From Gautieria morchelliformis (Eukaryota; Basidiomycota; Agaricomycetes; Gomphales; Gomphaceae): 64,000 nucleotides of DNA. The notes beneath the pieces are model-generated. The model was given only the letters and a program-made list of their open reading frames with translations, was not told the DNA's origin and ran no database searches. Position numbers and translations under genes: made by a program. Below, one piece after another: positions 55,541 through 64,000 of the stretch. Within the stretch, counting starts at the first letter, position 1; the number at the start of each line of letters is the position of its first letter. The DNA lies in the NCBI GenBank assembly GCA_015179125.1, contig WHVA01000221.1, positions 62,001-126,000 on the forward strand, written 5' to 3'.

Positions 55541-56405
55541 GGCCATCTACTTCATAAATAAGTTGCCAGATAATAATAAAAATTCCCTGAAAAATCAGGT
55601 ACCTTGAATATTGAATTACGTGGCGTCGAATGATGTGTGCGGCACGGGCAAGAACTTTGTTAAGCTCGCTGCCATTGAGAGATGTCACGTTGAGATCAAT
55701 CTTCTGAGTATGTCATATATGGTGGTCTCTCCTGGATAGCCCTCAGGATAGCTGTTGAACAGAATGCGAGGGTTGATAACTGCCATGGCTGCTACCAGTC
55801 GGTTCAATCTCAGTGGTTACTTATAGAAATTTGGTGGTTGTTACACTCAGCTGTCGCATCCGGAGCCAACAATGAGCCGGCCGAGGGGGAATTGACATGA
55901 GAATATCCCTTATTCAGACGTCATCATATGGTTGCTTGGAACATACAGCGCAGGCGGATGCCGGCCAGGGTGGGGAATATCTCCCCCGTGCTACATTTTT
56001 TCCGCCTCCAGCAGCGATCACACTGACTGTGCTGGCAAATGCAACGCCGACCCACCACCTGGGGATCCCTCACGCCGCTGAAGGTATGTAGTCAGCGGCG
56101 CGAGGGGCCCGTTTCCCGCGTTGAGCACCTGTACCTTACACTAGCGCTTGCTATTTAGGTGGCGACAGCCGGTGTGTAGTCCCGGCCTAATACGGCCTCG
56201 TTCGAGAGGTAAGCTATGACGCGAGACCAATCTCAAGAAAACCTTCACCCCGTAGTAATATTGCGTGACTGATCCTTGAGATAGGTCCAGGCTCCCAAAA
56301 GGTCACATGACCGGTCCATTGTGTCAAAGCCAAGACCTACCAGCCTAAATTTAGCAACGAAGTAGATAGCCATAATAGGATATAGGATATGTTCGGCCCA
56401 TCGCT

Positions 56406-56630
56406 AGTAGTCCCTCCTCACCGCTGCACACGACGGCAACCTATAGAGGCCATCCCCTTGTCTCAAAAAAACCCTAATAAATCTTAAAAATATTCGCATC
56501 TGTCATTCAATTCCCACAGAGCTGATCCGGCGTCACAAGGAAGTGCGTGCTCGCTATTGCACACGACGAGCATGCAACTTTGCTCTACAGCTTCCGGAAA
56601 ATTATGAAAAATCACCAGAACAAATGATTT
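56406..56630 (+). repeat. Left terminal inverted repeat (visible part)
   Basis: 225 bp starting agtagtccctcctcaccgct, the exact reverse complement of 63776-64000. Contains a TGCTCG...CGAGCA hairpin near 56548-56572. Confidence 0.95.
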
Positions 56631-56756
56631 ATAACATCCAATGAGCTCTGATTTAGGCATCACACGATTCACAAGATATTATTGTCTTCTTTGAACACGC
56701 ATCATGTGCAGATCAATCATCAATCACGTGATCCCATACCTGGATTCTCTTGCGCT

Positions 56757-59700
56757 ATGCCTGCGCTCAGACCAGCTCCTCACCGTCGAAAGGTTAAGAG
56801 CAAATTGAGTCAAGGTGTCAAGATTAGTCGTCTCGGGGTGCGCCATCAAGTTACCACCCTTGGCGAAGGTGCACGGCCACCTGTTCGAACAGGCATTTTA
56901 CATGAGCGGGTCATGCGAGCCAAACTTGGAGTGAGCGCAGAACGATGGGACGAGAAGAGACAAGAATATAATCAAGGTGATGTTCCATGCCTAATATACA
57001 GGAAAGACTTACTGAGCCGAAGTCAAGATCTTCATCAATCGACTCGCCGCGCATTGGAACAGGTATCTCAAGACATAGGTCGCAGCAACCATGATGAGAC
57101 TATGATGGACGGCTGGGAAGATGTGGTCGAAAATATCGATGGTATTGGCTGCCCTGATAACAATCGAGAGATTAGCCATGAGGGAGGCGAGTATTTGGCT
57201 ACTTGTGAATATGACCGGCATATTAGAATGAGGTTAGCCTTTCCACGTTGTTCTTAGACTCCATTATCTCAAATAATCTCTATAGAAAGCAAAAAGACGG
57301 GCGCACTTGGGCAGAAGTGATACATCGACGAGATCAGGCATGGCAGGCACAGATGCCTGCCTTAGCAGATGCCTACTTACTTTGGAAGCACGGAGGAACT
57401 CGCATAGAAACTAGTGGAGGGAAATTTATTTTGAGTGTTATGGGAATTGGCGGTAAGTCTCTGAATCAATGTCGACACTTGCTCACCTTTGCATTGGAAG
57501 CTTGCATGGAACGAGAATTTAGCCACATCTCCGGAGTCTCTCACATCAGTGTCACACTCATCCACTATGGCATTATCTCCTGCAATCCTGTCGACCCGTC
57601 GATGGCATTTGAAGTTGCGACACTTGAGGTATTTCGTCGGCTGCGTCTTCGAAGTCCCCACGTGAGTATCCAGGCATGGGTAAGAGTTCTTTGTGATGTC
57701 TGCAAGGTATTCCTTTCTTTGGTTATCACACCCAATGTCATTGACCGCTCTTTTCTAGATTAATTATCGACGCTACTTGCGGGAGCAATTCACTCGGGCA
57801 TTCGATACATACTTAGATCTACTACGACATGTAGATGCAAAGGTAAAAGCAATTATGTCCCATGATACACCCAATTGGCGAATGAAGCACATGTGTCCCT
57901 CATGCTGTCACAAGGTTAGTGCCAAACTGTGGCCAAGAAGGAATTGATGATCTACCCTTAGACCAGCTCAATGGAGAGACCGAGCTTCAGCCATCAATGC
58001 TTCTTGCTCTCGATGGTAACAACTCGCTGAAACGGCTCGCACGGTCTGGTCGCCAAGATATCAACAAGCCATTTCTAAGCGACTACTATCTCACCGTTGA
58101 TCAGGTTGATCAATTCAAGGATGAAGTTAGGAAACGCCCTAAGGCAAAAGGTCCAACTCTGTGGCAGGAGGCCGAGCAGGTGGATACAACGTATGGAGAT
58201 ACCACATGCACCGACCGATGGAAGGCAGCAAATGCTGATGCTGTCAAGGCCACTTACAAGGAATTTGATGAATCAGGCATTTTTTTATCTGCATGCCGCC
58301 ATGGATTTATCATTCTCATTGCAGACATGGTCCGTAGCGGGGAATTGTGGGTATGCAATTCAAATCCTAATATTTATACTCACATGTTCACCCAGGGCAA
58401 AGTACCCCCTGGCTCACCTCAACAAGATCATTGAAGTGTATGACTCAAATCTGGCCATCGGGTATGACATCGCTTGTTCTTTCGCCACAACTGTCAAAAA
58501 CAGCTCGCTGGGTGCACATGCGCAAGAGAAACAGCTCCGCTTTGTAGTACCAGCTTTCCATGGATATGCACACAATCGGAGATGCCAGTTACAGTGGCAT
58601 CCCCTGTATCTGCACGGGTTTGGCATCGAAGACTTGGAGGTATGTGAACGTATCTTCAAGGGTTCCAATGCGCTTGCAAGTGCTATACGCCACACTTCAC
58701 GATTCCATCGCCATCAGGCAATTGATATGTATTTTCGCCAACACGATGAAGATAAATATGAACTACTATGTAAGTAGCATCATCTAGTGTTTCTCCAGCA
58801 GTCTATAATTACACGAGCAGCGACATTCCTATACAACAACTATGCTCAAGCTCTTGGTCTTATTCATGACATGCCTGTTGCAATTGCAGCACTGACTGGT
58901 TATCAGTCTGTGGCCGACACACACTATCAGAAATGGCTGGACCAGGAACGTACCTATTTGGCTTCAAAAGAGATCGAGCCGGACAGTGATATAGCCAGGG
59001 GCCAATATGTGACGGTTCTCACAAAGATGCAGCTAGCAAAGTATGTTATTATTCCTTGGTTCACTTTTTCAGGCATTAACTTAGAGTGAAGGCATATGTT
59101 CGATGCAACTTGCCAGTTTACACCGCCCACGAGTCGTGTAAGAGCTATTCGTCAACAGGCATGGGAGGCCTATGAGTTCCTGCAAAAGGAAGTTATGTCT
59201 ATAGAAGAAACTCTTGATATCGCTGAACGCTGGACTCCTGGATGCCATGAATGGGAGGTGGCCATGAGCTACAACAAGATTCGGGAGTACCAGCTAGCAG
59301 TTGATAAGCTTGAAGGCCTAGTTGTACAACGCCTGTTTGAGCTCACAAAGGCCAATTTGTCTGGCACTGGTGCGTAATTGCCAATGTTGTGATAGGATCC
59401 AAGCTAATACAATACAGGGTACAAGCTGCGGGTACACATCAGCAAATCATTGCAGACACGATGCAAAGCTATCCAGTCAGCTCTCAAGCGTTATAATCAA
59501 GCAGCCGCCAAGCTAGTTCCTCCACGACCCCGGCTCGAATGGCAGGAAGTCGTTGAATATGGTACCCTGGCAGAATTTGACTTATTGCGCTCAGCAGCAC
59601 GAGAGGACATCCGTAAGCTTCCGTGGGCTGACACAGTCAATCGCCAAGTGACAATATATAGTTTGCGACTGGAACGTGCAAAAGAAGAAATAGCTCGGTT

Positions 59701-60094
59701 GAATGTGGAGGTGGCACGGTTGAACACTTGGATCCATGATAGCGAAACAGAATACGAAATGCAGATCCATAATCTCCAGGCCCACAAACCACTGTTGTGC
59801 GAAGAGCTTAAGGAGCAGCTCCAAACTTGGCGACGGCTCAATGACTATCACCGACATAAGCTCAAGGCCCTGTTTGCCTTACCAGGTTACACAGGTTCCT
59901 CCGAGATTGGTACACAACTGGGTACTACACGAATAACGATAAAGCTACCTTCATCCTCCCAGGCTACGCATCATGGAGTAGCCAAAGCACGTGAGGACGA
60001 TGAGGATGAAGATGAGGATGATGAGGATAATGAAGAAATGTCTCGTCTGGAGGATTATATCTCCAGTTTATCAATGAATGATCTCATTACTTAG
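56757..60094 (+). CDS. KDZ transposase
   Basis: Start chosen at 56757 (MPALRPAPHRRKVKSKLSQG); an in-frame ATG at 56682 is also possible. Exons in order give WAEVIHRRDQAWQAQMPALA, IISCNPVDPSMAFEVATLEV, SPHVSIQAWVRVLCDVCK and TPNWRMKHMCPSCCHK. Next come SMLLALDGNNSLKRLARSGR, TDRWKAANADAVKATYKEFD, ESGIFLSACRHGFIILIADM and, across an intron, VRSGELAKYPLAHLNKIIEV. IGYDIACSFATTVKNSSLG, FHGYAHNRRCQLQWHPLYLH and LEVCERIFKGSNALASAIRH follow. Candidate acidic catalytic residues are Asp of LALDGNN, Asp of GYDIAC and Glu of LEVCER (inferred from family layout). A coiled coil and an acidic run of Asp/Glu near 59990-60040 end the protein at 60094. No internal stop needs to be invoked. Confidence 0.9.
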
Positions 60095-60588
60095 TTAGTC
60101 TCTACTTGCAATGCACAATGCATGCCAGGCTGTTCTTGTCTATAAAGCATGAGTCGTGATTTCATTATTGAAAGCGCATACAATGCACCTGTCCATTGCC
60201 ATGTTAACTGTGACACTGCAATGTGTAAAGATTGCGCAATAACTGATACAGTAATCTCAGTATTTGGACACGATGGCGTGTCAAATGACTATTTATTCAC
60301 CTGATGCAGTAATCTATAGTGTACAGGTGAATATGGGAAATACATAGTAATTGTAAGAGTTTCTTACCTCAGTGTTTGGACGCGATGGCGTGTCAAACGA
60401 CTGAGGAAAGTGGTCCTAACTATTGTTACTTATAGTTTCTATCACAATTGTCTGAATAAAAGAGAAAACAAAAGGGGTGTCTCATAACAGAGATGCATAT
60501 ACCTAAATATAGAGAACAAACGAGCTTGCGGCATCACGCGCAGGTAGTCACGTGTTTGGGCAGTCATGTGTTTGTTACTCCAACACAA
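60095..60588. other. Gene-free spacer inside the KDZ element with paired hairpins
   Basis: Contains two related hairpins, at 60262-60286 (atttggacac...gtgtcaaat) and 60367-60406 (arms cctcagt and actgagg around tttgga(c)...tgtcaaa). Between them lies an inverted repeat attcacctg (60295-60303) / caggtgaat (60324-60332). They fall just after the transposase gene. Confidence 0.75.
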
Positions 60589-62075
60589 TGGAGAATGGTG
60601 AAATTAGCCTCTTTGCCAAATTCCAGACATCGCATTTGAAGACTTGCAGGGGTAACCAATTATTTATTATATTTCTACTAAGGAGCTCCAATGCCATCCC
60701 GGCTGTGTAGTTACCTATGTTGGTCCATGTGGGCGGTTGTGTTCACCAAACAAGGCTGTCTGGAACCTCGATATGCTCTGGCAGACTTATCCGTCTCGTG
60801 CTGCCAACCGCTCCCCAGTTGATCCAGATTTCACGACCCACCCTCAGCACTCCCATCCATCCGCCCTACGAAAATGGCAGGAGAATGAGCCACGAACAGT
60901 GGACGCATTGGATCTGGCCGTAGAACGGGCGCGACGTCGCTTTGGCCAGGGAGCTTCGTACGATTTTGGAATGAGTGCTGAAGAGCTTCCAATGGGTTGG
61001 ATTTCCAATGCTGATGAGCGCAGGCAATACCGCGCCATTGCCCTTCAAGACATTGATGACGCGGTAAGAATTATTTTGTTCATTTAGGGTTGCACACTAA
61101 CAGAAGTGGCTAGTGTGCCATCTACAGCCGCCTCAGCGGTTCAGCATGCATTCTCTTCTCACTACACCCAGAATGCCGTCCTGGAGACCAATTGGATGCA
61201 GCCACCCTGCGCAAGAACCTAGTTATTGGGGTGTCCGATTGGTTCGACCATAAGCTGAAGACTGACAATTTGGTCTCCAAGGCTATAGATGACCTTGGTG
61301 CTCGTTTCGTGACCACACTTGCTATTCCTGGGTTAAGGAGTGGGAGCGGCGAACTGTAAATACAGGATACTTCAAACGTAAGTTTCATGTTCATGTTGCA
61401 GCATTTGCTAATGTACATTCCATAGGGTTTTCTCACTCCCACACACGAGACCGACAATCTGAGTCACCAACTATTGCTCCCTCTCGTTCATCCCACCAGA
61501 GCCGACAACCTGAGTTACAAACTATTACACCTGGTCGTTCATCCCACCACAGCCGACAACCCGAGTTGACAACTATTACCCCCTCTCGTTCATCCCACCA
61601 GTCTCTCAATGCCTACCCTCCTATGTCCTCAAACTTTGCCGGCAAAGGTGCCAGCCACTCTTATGTGCCCCTGAATCCACAGACACCTACACGCTCTTTC
61701 CACGAGTCCTTGAATGCATACCGCACCAGCCAGTTCATCCCAGCCGAGGCCCCTAGTCCATCAAGCTCGGACGAATTCTACGATGCCAAGACATTGGCTG
61801 CAATGCAGGAAGTCGATCTTGGCAGGATTGAAGCCTTACATGCCAACGAGATGGCTGTAACGTCCCTGGTGGAGTTTTTGGAGACTTACAGGATCTACAG
61901 TAGCCAGAAGGTTCTTACCAATGCGGTACGTTGGCTACAGCAGGCTGTCCAGCAGGCTTCTTGGACGCCTGATATGTTTAACCACATGGAGCGAGTACTG
62001 CGCATCCCATCTGATAAAATAGATGACCTTGTCAGACTGACTCAGACTGTCATTGCCACTGACGATGCGATCTAA
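60589..62075 (+). CDS. KDZ-borne passenger gene 1, unknown function
   Basis: I do not recognise the family. A possible start at 60589 gives MENGEISLFAKFQTSHLKTC. After an intron comes a Cys-containing stretch, CHPGCVVTYVGPCGRLC, then LDMLWQTYPSRAANRSPVDP, DALDLAVERARRRFGQGASY, ERRQYRAIALQDIDDA. After a splice, FSLHPECRPGDQLDAATLRK and NLVIGVSDWFDHKLKTDNLV appear. The frame changes near 61340, where the splice model is unclear. A repeated linker follows (ITPSRSSHQSRQPEL-type units, 61450-61610), then a helical C-terminus (DEFYDAKTLAAMQEVDLGRI) ending at 62075. It sits between the transposase gene and gene 2 in the same orientation. Confidence 0.5.
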
Positions 62076-62216
62076 TTGGGAATAGTTATCTAGAAACTTG
62101 TATGAAATTGATAGTCTTGAATTGAGTTTGGATCACTTTTATTTTATTGCAAGTCACGTGCCTGTGAATTTGGTTTAAACCACGAAGACATCTCCCAACA
62201 CACCTTCGCCACACCA

Positions 62217-63739
62217 ATGGCACGCCTGAAAACCCGTAAAGGGCCATCCAAGAACCTCTCGTATCAGCAGCGTAAAGTTGCCTCAAAGGCCGCCAAGGCG
62301 AGACGACAGAATATCCGTGATTCAGTTAATGAGGTCCTTGATATGGTTGACAGAGAGGTGGCTCGTCTCGCATTGGAACACAAGAAGAGCACTAGATATT
62401 TCCTCGAGCAAGTCCATCAAGGGGGACGTTTCTCCCGGATGAAAAGAAGCCCTAACATCTTCAATGGGGCACAACATGCCATTTGTCTGGTAGAAAAGGA
62501 AAATGAGAAACAGGGTAAGAGTATCCAATAATGTACATGTATAGCGGTACACTGACTTCAGGACAGACTTGGAAATCTCACCTGAAGACTATGAGCGTAT
62601 CAAACTTGTCGTTGAGAGGATCCGAGGGCTTGGTGGCCCAGAATTTGCCAAGGACTTGGTTGCAGAGGACCGCGAGCTGCTTACGAACAGGTTGACAGCC
62701 ACACGAGCCCATGTCCACACGGCTCCTCATGTTCGCCCCATAGGTGTACTCCATGACACCCGTCATGTATTGACTAGCATAGAAGAAGAGGTGCACTCAT
62801 TTTCATTCAGCTATCTCCTTGTGCTAATTGGTATCTCTAGTTGCATCATCTCAATGCTCGCACCTCAACAGAGGTATTCATGTTTACGGTCAAAGGTAAA
62901 GATGAGCATCACCAAGATGGGACGGTGATCATGACGCCTAAGGCTGAGTCATTCCTTGTCAACATTCTCAAACTTGACCCCGATAGGGTGTCAAGGGAAT
63001 TCGAAATGTACACACTGCGAAGTGCCGAAGGTAAGAAGGACCTGACCTATCACTGCTACTGCACCACATAACAGCTGATTTGTTAACATTCTTAGGAGTG
63101 GTACTAAATCACAACGAGCGGCTTGGTGAACTAAGGCTGAAAATACGGCAGTTGATTAGAACTGGCCTTGGTACGTTCTGATTGATAGATGTCCATTTTA
63201 CTTATTAATTTGTCACTTTAGCTGCAGCAGCTGGGGCGGATCTGGATATGGAATATGTTCAGTTTGAACGGCTGCTTGTTGAAGCCCATGGCATTGACTT
63301 GGTTGGCTGGCCCAAGGACATCCTGTTCGCGAACCCTTCAAAGATCACCCGGATTGCCGACTTAAATAAAGTCCATGCCGCGCTTAGTGAGGGAACTTGT
63401 CATTGGGTACGCCTTACCCAGGAAGAACAAGACACTCGCAAGGCAGGGAATTTGCGAAGGCTCAATGCCGGGGACGATCCTTATGTGCCCCGTGGAGGGC
63501 AGAACTCGAAAACTGCTTCAAAGAAGCGCAAATCGACAGACGATATCACAGCACAGCCGACGAAGAAATCTAAGGCAAGAACTGATAAAGAGAATGAGCC
63601 ATTGGACAAGGTAAAGAGTAACGGTCGAGGCAACGGCAAGAGCAAAGGAAAGAGAAAGAAGGGGGAGGAGGCTGAGGTTATTGCTGATGTCCGAGAAGGG
63701 ACGGCAGCAGTCCCTTTTACCCCAACACAGAGTTCTTAA
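62217..63739 (+). CDS. KDZ-borne passenger gene 2, basic protein of unknown function
   Basis: ATG 62217 gives MARLKTRKGPSKNLSYQQRK, a basic N-terminus, then HKKSTRYFLEQVHQGGRFSR and MKRSPNIFNGAQHA. After introns come ISPEDYERIKLVVERIRGLG, LHHLNARTSTEVFMFTVKGK and TPKAESFLVNILKLDPDRVS, then an exon with LDMEYVQFERLLVEAHGIDL and SKITRIADLNKVHAALSEGT. The tail is very basic with nuclear-signal-like runs (SKKRKSTDD, KSKGKRKKGEE) and stops at 63739. I recall similar proteins expanded in mushroom genomes but know no function. Position inside the element suggests a DNA-binding helper or cargo protein. Confidence 0.7.
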
Positions 63740-63775
63740 TGATGAATTTTGAATGTGATAAGTTGTTAGTCATAA

Positions 63776-64000
63776 AAATCATTTGTTCTGGTGATTTTTC
63801 ATAATTTTCCGGAAGCTGTAGAGCAAAGTTGCATGCTCGTCGTGTGCAATAGCGAGCACGCACTTCCTTGTGACGCCGGATCAGCTCTGTGGGAATTGAA
63901 TGACAGATGCGAATATTTTTAAGATTTATTAGGGTTTTTTTGAGACAAGGGGATGGCCTCTATAGGTTGCCGTCGTGTGCAGCGGTGAGGAGGGACTACT
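63776..64000 (-). repeat. Right terminal inverted repeat (cut by the window end)
   Basis: Exact reverse complement of 56406-56630 over all 225 visible bases. Carries the same TGCTCG...CGAGCA hairpin near 63834-63858. It begins 37 bp after the stop codon of passenger gene 2. Confidence 0.95.

Larger units (their letters stand above)
54421..56405. other. AT-rich, repeat-bearing region without genes
   Basis: No coding pattern is convincing here. It holds a palindrome at 54888-54931, a tandem hairpin array at 55102-55540, and sequence leading into the left inverted repeat of the KDZ element. Part may belong to that element or to another decayed one. Confidence 0.6.
56406..64000 (+). mobile_element. 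KDZ (Kyakuja-Dileera-Zisupton) DNA transposon, both outer edges unresolved
   Basis: Two inverted repeats, identical over all 225 visible bases, bracket a multi-exon KDZ transposase gene and two passenger genes, all on the plus strand. The right repeat is cut by the window end, so the outer boundary and target-site duplication cannot be seen, and the left repeat may extend further left than 56406. All transposase exons can be read without stops. KDZ elements are common in mushroom genomes. Confidence 0.9.

Noticed and set aside
56484..56672. Open frame within the left terminal repeat
   Set aside because: The same sequence occurs inverted in the right repeat; it is non-coding terminal sequence.
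61122..61457. Minus-strand open frame inside KDZ passenger gene 1
   Set aside because: Antisense to plus-strand exons that fit the direction and spacing of the element's other genes.

Overview
The window is nuclear DNA from a filamentous basidiomycete, most likely an Agaricomycete. Nearly every gene is split by short GT-AG introns of about 50-60 bp, genes are tightly packed on both strands, and several families are typical of that class: an extracellular serine-rich cupredoxin, F-box remnants, a GDS1-type winged-helix protein and a KDZ DNA transposon. No rRNA, tRNA or CRISPR array was seen. Exon boundaries were read by eye, so gene ends are firmer than internal splice sites.

Layout. 0-16.5 kb is ordinary housekeeping and secretory sequence: a Met/Ser-rich cupredoxin (runs off the left edge), an Mso1-like protein, mitochondrial sulfide:quinone oxidoreductase, a secreted amidase, the inner-nuclear-membrane protein Src1/Heh, the ESCRT-I subunit Vps23, and translation elongation factor 3. 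16.5-20.7 kb is a scrambled segmental duplication: the 3' end of the EF3 gene, an F-box gene and an NmrA-like gene occur as two or three decayed copies in mixed orientations, one interrupted by a hairpin-rich insertion. 21.2-28 kb is markedly GC-rich and carries a large-subunit catalase, a haloacid-dehalogenase-like hydrolase and a winged-helix protein with a C-terminal APSES/KilA-N-like region. The plus strand changes from G-rich to C-rich at the divergent promoter near 25.1 kb. A truncated CNH-domain gene follows.

30.7-53.5 kb returns to housekeeping genes: a Puf1/Jsn1-type RRM-Pumilio protein, a probable N-myristoylated protein, two linker-histone H1 genes flanking a degenerate acyl-CoA-synthetase-like gene, RFC clamp-loader subunit and CAF-1 large subunit divergently transcribed from a 71-bp promoter holding a perfect MluI cell-cycle box, exportin-1/CRM1 with threonine at the leptomycin-B-reactive cysteine position, an MDR oxidoreductase and a cytochrome b561. 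A decayed 2-oxoglutarate dioxygenase closes this part.

54.4-64 kb is mobile-element territory. A tandem array of hairpins lies at 55.1-55.5 kb. From at least 56,406 to the window end is a nearly complete KDZ (Kyakuja-Dileera-Zisupton) DNA transposon with 225 bp of perfectly matching terminal inverted repeat visible, an apparently intact multi-exon transposase and two passenger genes. The identical repeats imply a young, possibly active insertion. The element and its passengers are the best candidate for something poorly described.
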